From the NCBI GenBank assembly GCA_037501455.1, contig CM074855.1, positions 36,117,001-36,181,000 of the forward strand: DNA of 64,000 nt, written 5' to 3'. The position numbers and the translations under genes were made by a program. The stretch comes from Lantana camara. Lineage: Eukaryota; Streptophyta; Magnoliopsida; Lamiales; Verbenaceae. Below, piece after piece: positions 36,771 to 48,045 of this stretch (position 1 is its first letter; each line of letters begins with the position of its first letter). The notes under the pieces were generated by a model. It saw only the letters and a list, made by a program, of their open reading frames with translations, ran no database searches and had not been told where the DNA came from.

Positions 36771-37089
36771 CCCACGACTCGCGGACATTCTAAGTAAGAA
36801 CCCTAGGTAGGTACAACTTACCAATTCTAACACCTTTAGAACTCTTAGTAATTGTTTTTGCATCACCTATCTTTCAATATGGACCCACGACTCGTGCGAC
36901 ATCCATATTTACTTAGGCGTTAAGCTAGACCCATCAATCATAAGATCATGACCAAAACTTAGTTCGAACGACCCACGACTCGCGGATATCGCCCTTGCTA
37001 AAATTGACCACGAAATATTGATCATTTAAAATGATTAATTAGGTAACTAAGAACTAATAAGCTCCACTAGCTATCCCACGACTCGCGGA
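36771..37089 (-). repeat. Four dispersed CCCACGACTCGCGGA repeats in the copia leader
   Basis: Copies at 36771-36785, 36884-36900 (variant CCCACGACTCGTGCGA), 36972-36986 and 37075-37089, spaced 88-113 bp. The rest of the spacers are not similar. Confidence 0.88.
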
Positions 37090-38254
37090 CAATAACTAGC
37101 TTTACTTACTAAACTTAAAACCTATTGATGGAATGCTAGGAATTTAATTCAAAATTTGCATCTCGAATTAAACACCTATTTGTTCGAAATTAGCTTAATA
37201 TTTAATGGGAATTTTCGAATCAACCGGAGAGTTGTCCGGTTCGACCTCACCAACATATATGTTATCCAATTTTATTAGTCTTGATTAATGCAAGTACACT
37301 TAAATACATATCAAACAAACACATAAACAGATAACATGTCCTAGCATGATACTAACATGTAATGATCATGGGTTCTACCTATCTTATGCGTGATATGTGG
37401 GAGCCACTCCACAATCACAAGTTCTAACATACATGCCACATAAACAGTTTAAATCACATAAGGGAAAGCGGTAACAAAATACGAGCCCTATCTCTATTAC
37501 ATTTAACAATTGAGATTCCCCTCCCTAACATTTTGAGGGGTCTTCACTTATGGCCTCCTTGTTACTTGAATGTGGTCCATCTTACTCCATGGGTGCATTG
37601 TCTCCAAAATGAAAATAAAACCTCACCACCTATCTCTACTCTCAAATTACAATAAAAAGAAAAAGACATAAAGTAATAAGGCTCAATCTTCATATTGGCC
37701 TTAGATAATTACACGGGGCATACCCCGGCCTCAAAAACAGTAATATGGAAAGCCACATAATAAATCACATAACAGTACGCACATAAGTGAGGCTCCAACC
37801 TCAATTGAAAAACGCAACTATAGGGCTCCAACCCCAATTTAAACCATCCATGTGCATAAATTAAAACCATACATAGATCTAAACCCATGATCACCTAACA
37901 TGCTTTTGCAAGAATTTAAATTTAACCAATAAATTAAAATTCTCGCTTTAAGCTCTAATAGCTTAAAACACGACTTAAATGCAATTCATGTTCAAGAGCC
38001 TTTTCTATAAAACCCGAAAAACAATAAACCAATAAAATTCCAATTAATTTCTGAAAATTAATAATTTTATTCTTTCAATATTTTCAGAAAATAAAGATTG
38101 TAATTTTTCCAAAATTCAAATCGCTCAAAATTTTCAAAATCCCAATTTAAACAATTGTTTCAAAAATAATTCAATTTTAATAAATATAAATTTTTTTAGA
38201 AAAATTAAATCGGGATTGGATTGGACTAAACACGAAAATCAAGATCGTGAAACG

Positions 38255-38550
38255 AAGGCCCCGGGTTCGCCCGCGCACCCAGCCCAGGCCGGAGCACGCA
38301 TCGCGCGCGAGCGCACGCGCACCGCGTCGCGCACGCCAGCAGCAGGGCTGCCGGCACGCGCGCCGCGCCTAGGCGGTAGGCAGGCGGGCGGCGGAAAGGC
38401 TCCCGCGCGGTTGCGGAAGGTGCTGGCGGGCGCGCCTAGGCGCTGGCGGGCGGCAGCGGCGGGCAGTCCCGCGCGGTTGGGACTGCTGGGCGGGTGGTCG
38501 CGCGGGCCTGGCGTGCTACGCCTTAGCACGTCCAGGCTCGCGTTTTCGTA
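38255..38550. other. GC/CpG-rich island in the copia leader
   Basis: Dense in GCGC, CGCG and short repeats of GGCGGGCG and GCCTAGGCG, bounded on both sides by AT-rich DNA. Confidence 0.8.
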
Positions 38551-38808
38551 ACGCGATTTCGTGTTTCGTATTTTTAGTTCAAAAACCAAAACAATCCAAA
38601 TTCGAAAACACGATTTAAATCAATTTCTATCAAAACGATTTTCCAAAAACACAATTTAAGAAAACAGTTTCAGAAATTCAAGAAAAATTACTGTTTCGTA
38701 TTTCAGGCTTTCTAAAAGAACTCATGAATACCTAATTCGCATCTAAGCCTAAGAATTTCTACCAAATTCAGAATAATTGAGACGAATCAGAAACACGATT
38801 AACGAGGT

Positions 38809-38821
38809 GGCTCTGATACCA
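38809..38821 (-). other. Copia primer-binding site
   Basis: The minus strand reads TGGTATCAGAGCC, tRNA-iMet type, 2 nt from the 5' LTR. Confidence 0.92.
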
Positions 38822-38823
38822 CT

Positions 38824-40763
38824 TGTTGGAAAACACGAATCAGAAAGCAGCGGAATTTAAAAAATTTTCCCAACAAAAGGACCTTGAACTCGCAATCGTG
38901 TAACCAAATTCGTAAAGAAAGAAAACTTACTTTTCTTTTATTCTTTCTTGAAGCGTTTCAAGCCACCCAAGAACGCTCTTCTCGCGGCTTGATCCCCTCT
39001 CCTTGGTAAATCTCGAATCTTCAAACTTCTAACTTGAAGTCTCTAGAGAAAGTCCACCAACTTGATCACAATCTAACTAGTAAGGATGCTAGTTCTCTAG
39101 TTAGTGTTTAGGCTTAACCTAGGGTTTAATTTAATCTTGGAGAAAGGAAGGTGTTCAACACATGAACCAAGAATTGTCAATTAACTCCATAAGGAGCTCG
39201 AGCTCCCCTATTTATATGGAGGGGGTTGCCGAAATTCCTAGTCCTTTATGGGCTAGGATTTTGGTCCCTCTCTCCTATTACTTGATCATCAAGTATTTTC
39301 CAACTTTGACTTTGAATTCTAATTCAAGTCAACTTTTAAGAGAGCTAAAAATATCCAAACTGTTTTTGGATAATTTTATACTTTATTTATTATAAAATAA
39401 ATAACTTATTTTTATTTAATTAATTAATTCGTAATTAATTAACTAGATTATTTTCTCCAAAATTAGACTTTCTTTTTAATTCAAAATTAAACCAAAGTCT
39501 ATTAAATAATTAACTAATTAATTATTTAATATATATATATATATACACACGTGTGTGACACGTGTCACAGTGACACGTGTCACTCACGTGAGCCACACCT
39601 GTGACTTCACACGTGTGGAACCCTCTTGGCCCGATTAACTCGTTTAATCATTTTCAAGCCTCAACTCATGTAACCAAGTTGTTGTGTGTGACCCTCTAGG
39701 TTCTCAATTCAATTAGCAGTGACCCCAATTAATTAATTCACTAATTAATTAATCAGTCCACAGATTAAACGACCATAGTCTAGCAACAGGTGTTTAACCC
39801 CTAGCTGAATTGGAATGTTCGGATTCGACAGAACCTTTAAGTCATTGATTCATGTGAGATACAATCCTCCTACTTACTATCTCTCAACCAAGATCTAGGG
39901 CAAGGGAATAATCAGAACCCTAATAATCCGGTCTTAAAGCTAAGTGCATTTCATATCCATTTGATCTCAATCCAAGAAACCCTTTTCTTGATGTCTTGAT
40001 CTACTGCCTTGGCTAAGGACTCCATATGGCATATGAATGACTTACACAATAAGAGATCACCTTGCATATGCAAGTGTAGGTCCTTTCTTGATTCTCATTT
40101 ACTTTCATGAATCACTTGTGCAGCCCCAGCATAAGCCTTGAATCAGTTGTCTAAGGCGACACCCTTTAAAGCTTATACCAAAGACTACAGAGTTAACTCA
40201 TAAAGTAACATGGAACCTCAAGTCTAAGGATCAATTAATCACATCAATGACTCGTGAGATATTTCCTAATCTGGAAGTTTCCATTTCCTGAAATAGAAAC
40301 TTCCTTTCCCATTTAGGAATGTTCTCACACGGGGCACCTCAGTGAACTTACTTATTAAAGCAAGCACCCTCATGTATCACGCACGTATCAACTATACACT
40401 TTCCACCTCCATGAAACAAGGTGGTCCTTCTTAAGGGCGTGATCCCACAAGCAAGCCTTAGAGGAGTCAGGTTGACACTCCCACTGTCTGTAGGACTCAT
40501 CGGCTTGGAGTATTTTACTAATCATGACTTATGTGATATAGGGCTCGTTTCATGAACCATTTCACCTAAATGGTAGAGTCCTAAAGTCATCAAGATTAGG
40601 GGAGTTCTCATACACGCACAGCTAAAGTAAACGCATACCAAACAAGAGCATATAAAGAAGTGTTGCCTCAATTCGTTATTTCATTCAAAGATTGTCTGTG
40701 ATTACAATAAGGAAAAGCACAAAGCGGATATACAATCGGCTTTCTAGGGCACTATTCCTAACA
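38824..40763 (-). repeat. Copia 5' LTR (right on + strand)
   Basis: Matches 30689-32627. A TATA-like sequence on the minus strand lies at 39208-39217. Five CACGTG sites lie at 39547-39617, beside a (TA)n run. Confidence 0.95.
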
Positions 40764-41913
40764 GAGGATAGCGCGAGAGTTACCCGTCAGCCCTTGCTTT
40801 CCCGGTTGGCTCAAGCCACTACCCTCGGGCCCAACGTGAACGATCATGCTACTCGCCTAAAACATGCACGATACATGGCTTGCTTGCTTGCTTGCGTTTC
40901 ATGAACATGACTTGCTTGAAATGATAAGTGATTTCATTCAAAATTATAGATATAATTACCTTTTGGCCGAAAGATCACATAAGGGGTATACGGGTTCTAT
41001 ATAACTAGCAATTAAACCTCACCTGACAGGCAACACACGACTCGTGAATGCGTGAACGTGCTCATGATCAACAATCTCCGCCCTGGAGAAGAACTGGAAA
41101 AGAAAACAGGACATACCTGCATACGTGAGACAATAGTCGACAATGGTACCAAATATGGCGCACGGCATGATCAAGGAACGAGATGGCATGCATTCACGAA
41201 TGTAGCATGATATACTCATATTATTGCATGGTATTAATCATATAATAGCATGTTGGGATCAATTAAAGGTAAGGGAAGGGAAATTGAATTCTCAATTTTG
41301 TGCAGAAAGTTTCTGCCTGATCAGATAGCTGGGAACGGCCGTTCCGGCCCGTAGTTGAAAATGGGAAAGGTCGTTCCCAATACTGTTCAAGCATACACAG
41401 CAAGCTGGGAACGGCCGTTCTGGCCATAGGCCAAAACTGGGAAGGGTCGTTCCCATGCTCGCGCCCTGTCATTTTCAAATGGGTGGGAACGGCTGTTCCC
41501 AGAATGAACTAGGATGGGAAGGGCCGTTCCCGACATGCAGGAAGTACAGAAGCAGGGGACGAAACAGGGGAAGCACGGATCATCAACAAAACACTTCTAA
41601 TTTCGTTCCCAAATGCGTAATTTCATGAAAGAATCATGCTAGCATACTTAAAACGCAATAAAATTCATCTTAAACACCTAAAGCATGCTTTAACCCCCAT
41701 AATCATCAACTTCCCTCCAAAGAAGGACCCATCACATATCCTCATAAATCTCAGGATTTATGTATGAAATTCAAGCTACAAATATGGAATCATACTTTTA
41801 ACAACAAATATTCCAATTCTCAAGCCTAAATCATGAACCCTAAGCATATATCTACTTTCAAGAATTCATGCATATAACCTTCTATACCTTGACATGAATT
41901 AGAAGAAGGAAGG

Positions 41914-44900
41914 TGTAACGCGCCGACTTTTCGGAAGTAAAGGTACGACGTATGTGTTTACCAATTTGCGCGAATTAATTGTTTTTACGTGTTTAATATT
42001 TAATTTTATTATAAATTGTAATTATTTTATTTTATTATATTTTATTTTAATTCAATATTATTTTAAAATAATAATTCGTATATTAAATATATATATATAT
42101 ATATATTTCTTTTATTATTATTAATTTAATGATTATGCTAATTAAGTGTTATGTTAATTAATCGTACTTTAACTAATTAATCACGAGACCTTAATTTATG
42201 TTTATACTTTAATTTGATTTATTTATTAAAATTTCATTATGCATGGATTTTGAATGAAATGTGCATGCATTGCATGAATATGTGCTTGATTGTTTATTTT
42301 GTGCATCGTTCTTATATGAAATAATATCGAAAAGTCATGTAATTGTAGTATGTCGTAAATATATGTGTTATGAACATGCCTATATGCTCGGTTTATGTTT
42401 TCGGATTCATTTGATATGTTAACGAATTTAATTTGAGTTGTGGAACCAAATCGGGGGGCTAACGAGCACTTAGCGTACCCTTGGTTCCGAATTTAATATC
42501 TTGAGCTCGGAAACTCGGATTCGAGTTTCGTCAACTTCGCTGAACTCGCAACGAAAATTTGAGTTTAGTAAATTTAGCCTTATATTTTTCCATAATCATT
42601 TGGACCTCCGAAATTCAACCGAAACATGCAACGGGAACTCAAACTGCCACCTTTTACCAAATAAATCATAACTTATTCATTTGTTCATCAAATTAACCAT
42701 GGTTTAAGTTTTTGGAACCCTAACTCAACCCTTTATGCAGCCCTTAACTTCCCAAACCGAGATAACCCTTCCCACTTGAAGTAAATTGGCCAAACATCCT
42801 CTGTTTTCCAGAAATCCCCGTAGCTCAAGCCAATCCTTTGAGATTCAAGCTCAAATCTCTTCCAAACCTCCATTAATCCACAAGGTAAGCTTGTATATGT
42901 TATGTACATTCAATATGAGTCATTTTCATTCATTTATCCCTAAATTTGAGCAAGGTTTCATGAGCTTTTGACAGAAATGAATATATATTTAGGTTTTGGG
43001 CATTTTGATTGATCTCTTCCAATTCTTGAGCTTTTTGAATGATTCCAAGCATGAAAATGATTGTTTTGATCTCCTCTCTACATTTATGATGATGTATTAG
43101 CTGGTAGTTGAGGCATTCTTGAGCTACCATTAATGAACCCTTGAGGTTATAGCATGAAATGAACACCCTTAACTTCACCTCACGTATGATCCTTCTTGGG
43201 GCTGAATTGAATGTTGTTTTGGAGTATTTTTGATGCATAATTGTTGCCTTGCCTTAGCTGATCTTGTTGGATTGAAGTTGATTTGTGTTGCTCTGTTTTC
43301 TTCCATGCCCTGCGTCAGTTTTTGCTGTATCGCTCAGGTCGCGCCCGCGACCTTCTTCTCCAGTAAGGTTGCTCTCGTATTCTGGAAAATTGGATCAAAA
43401 TTCTGAATATTATGGGTAGCGGCCGCTACCATTTCATGAAGAAAATGGGTCGCGGCCGCGACCCATTTTTTCTGCATATTCTGTCGTTGCTTCTGTTCTT
43501 CTTTCTTCTTTTTTTTTTCTTTCCTTTCGTGTTGCTGCTGATTCCTTTCTTTGATTCTGAATGTGTATATATATATATATATGCATGAGAATTGGGTGAG
43601 TTGTTTGTGCATGCATGTGTGTGTGTGCATGAAAGTGTTACATGCATGAGTGTTGTTGTAATTATACATGTATATATGTAGTATATATGTTAGATAAGGT
43701 TATGCATGCATGTGTTATATATATATATATGTATATACGTATGATTATATATATATATCTATATACTTATTATCATATATTTATATTTATTATATATTTT
43801 AAGTATTATTTGATTTAAATCAATTTTAGAATTAATTGATAACTATTTCACGTGTTTAACTTACCGAGTATTGATTGAACGTTTTATTTATTCTATTTCT
43901 AATTGTAAATACAATTAGTACGTGTTATGAATATTAAATGAATTCTTGGGTTAATTGATATGAAATATGAATTTATGAATTTATAAATTTTAAATGGAAT
44001 ATATGAACGAATGGGTTGATTATGTGCTTTAAATTCCTTAATAGTGCACATGAACATTTTCACGGCATAATATTATCTTTTATGCATTCATTTCATATTC
44101 ACCTCATTGTCGAGCGTCATATATGGTCGTTTTGAGTCTCATACCTTTCTTTTGCACAGATTTGGGTTTGGTCGGAGACGAAGGCGAGCATTGAGACGCT
44201 TGTGCCGTTCTTTTGTTTATAAAAGGTGGGTTTTTCTTCTAAATAGATAATTGACCCGATATATCTCCCTATGTGAAAAGTTTTAAGCAAAGGTAATATG
44301 ATTATATATATATTGAGTCTTTTCTCGAGTAAGTGATTGCAAACGTATAACCTTTCTTTTATGAAAACCTACCTTATGTTTTGGCGAGATTGCATGTATG
44401 TTATGATCACGGGCCCCGGAGCTTAGTGTATTGTGGGGAGCCGGGGAGGCAAGGGCCGACGGTGAACCCGTGCACTAGTTCCAACCATTTTACGTCGAAA
44501 CGGATCTCGTCAGGAGTTTTGATGAGAAAACGCTAGTCGGGCTCTTGAGGATTCATGTACCTCACTAGCCATTATGTATGAGGTGGTCGAGTCTTGCAAA
44601 CTTGTCCACCACCGGAGGAAGAAGGTGTATATGAATGATTATGATCATTATGTATGTGCACATATGTTATGTATGACAACTTATGAATTTATGAATATGA
44701 TTACATGAGGAGAAGGTTGGAGATGATGCACGGCCACTTGCCGGGCCTTAAACCCTATATTAATTATGAATGAAAATGATAGTCGTAATCCCATTGATGT
44801 TTTAATTGTTTTGGCCGCTTGGGAAATTTCTTATCCAACTTCTATGGAATTAGGGCTTGCATGTATATGTTTCAATTCCGTGATATTTATACTTATGCCC

Positions 44901-45370
44901 CGTTTTTATACCTACCAGTCTCTTTTAGACTGAACTCGGTTTGTTTTCAGTTGTTTTGTCCAGGTATAGGAGTGCTAGGCGGGAATACAAGTCGTCTAGG
45001 TCTTGCATTTATGTTTAGCACTTCTTTTCAGCATCTTATACTCTTACTTCTATTTTGTATATGTTCTTGATATGGAGCGTTATGATTTTGTAGGCCGTGT
45101 GGCCTTGAATACTTGAAGGATTTTGTATATCCATTTTTGGAGCTTGGTGGCTCGTTGTATATATTATATGTTGATCTTGCTTCCGCGTTTCATTCTAACT
45201 CTGATTTTATATCGTCTTGAGTTTGAATGGTTTAAGGGTTAGTCCCGCCTAGCATAGCGTGTGTGTTGTGTCCCCGTTCGCCGTGGATTTGGCACGTGTA
45301 TGGACTTCCATTTCATATACGGGTCGGGTCTCGGTGCGGGGGATGTGGTACCTTACGCTCGGGTGCTACA
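41914..45370 (+). mobile_element. Solo LTR of a LARD-A-related family, in LARD-B LTR2
   Basis: 3457 bp, TGTAACGCGCC...CGGGTGCTACA, flanked by TSD GAAGG (41909-41913 and 45371-45375). It has no PBS, PPT or internal sequence. Long blocks match LARD-A LTRs, for example around 42360-42490 versus 5590-5720, and the block near 44100-44230 versus 7910-8040. It is therefore the same or a sister family, reduced to one LTR by LTR-LTR recombination. Confidence 0.93.
43337..43469. repeat. Palindrome cassette in the solo LTR
   Basis: Three GC-rich perfect or near-perfect dyads in AT-rich DNA: GGTCGCGCCCGCGACC (43337-43352), GGTAGCGGCCGCTACC (43415-43430) and a 28-bp perfect palindrome centred on GCGGCCGC (43442-43469). 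Confidence 0.92.
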
Positions 45371-46352
45371 GAAGGTGATGGAGGTAACATGATGGTGATG
45401 CTCCAAGACTAATAATCCTTCTCAAAACTTAGCTTGAATGATGAATTCCTCTTTCCTTCTTTAGGGTTTTAGGTTCGTTGGGAGAAGGAGCAAATATGGG
45501 TGTGCACATATGAAAATGAGATGATTGTGGAAGAATGAAGAATATATCACGTAATTTCATTTCTTGATTTTGGTGAAATATGTTATTTGCAATTAAATCC
45601 TCTAAGGTGTAAGTTCTTGCAATTAAGTAGAGAAAGTTTGGAAAATGATCAATTAGGTCCAAGGATACTTTCATGCAATTTGGTCCACTAATTTCAATAA
45701 ATGTCAATTAAGGACAATGGAGCAATTAAATCATGTCCGGTAATTATTCCACGTAACAATTAAATTCAATTTGCACAATAATTCTCAACTTGACACGTTT
45801 TCGCATATTTTCACGTAATCATGTTGAAATACAATTTATAAATTTAATATAACACGTATGAATTGAATAAACGAAAATAATATGATAAAATCCTAACTCT
45901 CGAAACTCACACGTGCTGAGCGTACCTGACTGTCTGGAAATTGGGGTGTTACAAACATTCAAGTCATATTCGGAAATTAAATAACACAAAATAGATAACA
46001 ATTGAATTCTAAAATTTAAATAAATTAAACAATACTTAAATGTATATAACATTAAACATGCATTTAATAATAAATATATATATAGCCAATCATATCTTAA
46101 TATATAGATCTACACGTAATGCATGCCATGCATGTATTAAAAATAAAACAAGTTAAAATCAATATGCATGCACCTAAATATTTTCATACAATAGCATGCA
46201 TTTAATACAAAACAAAGAAATTATCACTTATTCATGCAAACATATGTATATATATACGTGGCTATGCATGCATGCAAAGATGGAGAATTGGCCAACAAAA
46301 TAAACCATGCAGAATGAGTTTTAAAAATTGAATGTTGTTGCAGAAAGAGTAG

Positions 46353-46508
46353 GGGTCGCGGCCGCGACCCATTTTCTTCATGAAATGGTAGCGGCCACTA
46401 CCCTATTTTTCAACAGATTTTCCTTCCAATTTTGCAGAATATGTGAGCAGCCTCAAATTCAGTCGCGGGCGCGACTGAATTACATGCACATCAGGTCACG
46501 GGAGCGAC
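46353..46508. repeat. Palindrome cassette in the element Y LTR
   Basis: Four dyads: GGGTCGCGGCCGCGACCC (46353), GGTAGCGGCCACTACC (46387), AGTCGCGGGCGCGACT (46461) and GGTCACGGGAGCGACC (46493). They correspond, with decay, to those in the solo LTR. Confidence 0.85.
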
Positions 46509-47690
46509 CCTGTGCGCAACAGCAAAAACGACGCAGCAACTCAGCATGAAAACATAGCAGCAACAAATCAATCTCAATCCAACAAATTCAGGTAATGTAT
46601 GGCAACCAAAATGCAGCAAAAAAACTCCAAAACAACATACAATTCAGCCCCAAGAATGATCAAACGTGAGATGAAGGTATAGGTGGTCATTTCATGATAT
46701 ATCTTCAAAATTTCATTAATGGTAACTCATGAATGCTTCAACTACCAGCTAATACATCAACATAAATGCAAAGAGGGAATCAAGACCATCATATTTATGC
46801 TTGGAATCAACCAATTACCTCAAGAATTGAAAGAGATCAACATATACGCTCATAACCTAATTATTAAACCATTTCAGCCAAAAACCCATCAATACAAGCT
46901 CAAAATTGGGGATGAATGGATCAAAATGACTAATGATGAATCTATAATACAACCCTAAGCTTACCTTGTGGATTGAATCAAGTTTGAATGAGATTTGAGC
47001 TTGAATCTCCAAGATTGGCTTGAGCTACGGGAAAAACTGGAAGGCGGGGGATGTTGAGCTGATTTTCTCCAAGTGAGAGGATTTGGATCGGTTAGGGAGA
47101 GTATGAGCAGCTAGAGGGATGAGTTAGGGTTCCAAAGGATCTAACCAAGGTTAATTTGGTCAAGGTTAGAAAGAGTTATGGCTCTTTTAGTAAAATGTGG
47201 CAGTTTAGGCGTCCGTTGCGTGTTTCGGTTGAATTTCGGGGGTCCAAATAACTTTGGAAAAATATAAGGATAAATTCATCAAACTTTAATTTTCGATACG
47301 AGTTCAACGAAGTTGACGAAACTCGAATCCGAGTTTCCTAACTCAAGATATCAAATAAAGAACCAATGGTACGCTAATTGCTCGTTAGCCCCCGTTTTGG
47401 ATTCCGAACCAAAATAAATTCAAAACTAATGCAAATGAACCCGAAAACATGAAACGAACATATATTCATATTCATAACACATATAAGTCCAACATATTAA
47501 ATTTTCACGAAATTTCGATATCAAATCATATAAGAACGAAGCACGTTTATAACACTCATAAACCATGCATTTAAAAATTCATAACATTTTCAAATAAATG
47601 ACAAAATTTAAACGAAATTTTAAATATGTATATAAAAGTGCACAAATTTAATATCATTTAAATCAAAGTGCAAGAATTAACATAAATTCA

Positions 47691-47896
47691 AATTCATAAT
47701 TAAATATTAATCCAAGTGTACGATTAAAATATACATTTAATATTAATAACATTAAGATATAAATAATTAATATTTTATCATTTAATAACAATTAATTCAT
47801 AATTAAATATTAATCCAAGTGCACGATTAAAATATACATTTAATATTAATAACATTAAGATATAAATAATTAATATTTTATCATTTAATAACAATT
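47691..47896. repeat. Tandem duplication, period 103 bp, in the element Y LTR
   Basis: The segment starting TTCATAATTAAATATTAATC at 47693 repeats at 47796 with one visible base change (GTGTACG versus GTGCACG). Confidence 0.88.
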
Positions 47897-47987
47897 AAAT
47901 ATACAAAAACGCTTATAAACAATTAATTCGCGCAATTTGGTAAACACATACGTCATACCTGTACGGCCGAAATATCGGGGCGTCACA

Positions 47988-48045
47988 CGTTCACTTCAAG
48001 ACACGATCAAAGATCTCGTCCGCGAACAAGTCACGAGGGGGCATT
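47988..48045 (+). other. 3' end of internal region and PPT of outer element X
   Basis: A short remnant ending in ACGAGGGGGCATT just before the LTR start TGTAGAAACA. It is the only internal sequence of X in the window; element Y inserted just upstream. Confidence 0.65.

Larger units (their letters stand above)
36565..38808 (-). other. Long non-coding leader of the copia element
   Basis: About 2.2 kb between PBS and gag start, with no ORF of note. It holds four copies of a CCCACGACTCGCGGA motif (36771-37089) and a GC-rich island (~38255-38550) in otherwise AT-rich sequence. A frame open across the island reflects lack of AT-rich stop codons, not a gene. Confidence 0.8.
30689..40763 (-). mobile_element. 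Complete Ty1/copia retrotransposon
   Basis: 10,075 bp with LTRs of 1939 bp (30689-32627) and 1940 bp (38824-40763), TGTTGGAAAACAC...TTCCTAACA. The PPT is at 32628, the PBS at 38809-38821, and there is one open gag-pol. TSDs are CAGGA (30684-30688) and GAGGA (40764-40768). The uninterrupted LARD-B LTR1 reads GAGGA, so the left copy has one later change. The LTRs differ by roughly 2% by eye outside one variable block. Domain order (integrase before RT) is that of Ty1/copia. The long leader and 1.9-kb LTRs suggest a Tork/Angela-type lineage, which I hold only tentatively. Confidence 0.95.
19924..45953 (-). mobile_element. LARD-B: tandem non-coding LARD array (internal-LTR-internal-LTR), carrying four nested insertions
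   Basis: Order on the + strand: partial internal region 1 (19924-21295), LTR1 (21296-26344), internal region 2 (26345-29763), LTR2 (29764-45953). All are in reverse orientation. After subtracting insertions, LTR1 is 2652 bp and LTR2 2648 bp. Internal 1 and the matching part of internal 2 (28392-29763) are both 1372 bp and differ at roughly two dozen sites by eye. Each LTR follows a reverse-complement PBS; LTR1 ends next to a reverse-complement PPT. No protein-coding domain is present in either internal region. The left part of the array is off window because the Ty3 element inserted at 19923/19924. Confidence 0.9.
29764..45953 (-). repeat. LARD-B LTR2, interrupted by a copia element and a solo LTR
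   Basis: Matches LTR1 in the pieces 29764-30688, 40764-41913 and 45371-45953, ending TTGGGGTGTTACA. Total LTR length without insertions is 2648 bp. Confidence 0.92.
45954..47987 (-). repeat. Partial reversed LTR (element Y) that hosts LARD-B
   Basis: The right end, GGGGCGTCACA, is the reverse of TGTGACGCCCC, and the sequence matches the solo LTR family in blocks (for example the AGCTGGTAGTTGA region near 46740). Its left part is cut by the LARD-B insertion and should continue left of the window. No PPT follows, so this is the outer end of the element or a solo LTR. AACAT at 45954-45958 is the expected right TSD of LARD-B. Confidence 0.8.

Noticed and set aside
38216..38551. 111-codon Arg/Ala/Gly-rich frame, with another open frame on the opposite strand
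   Set aside because: Lies in the GC-rich island of the copia leader; frames open on both strands are expected when stop codons are rare.
43334..43669. 111-codon Lys/Gln-rich frame (minus)
   Set aside because: Low-complexity translation of poly-T and AT microsatellite within the solo LTR.
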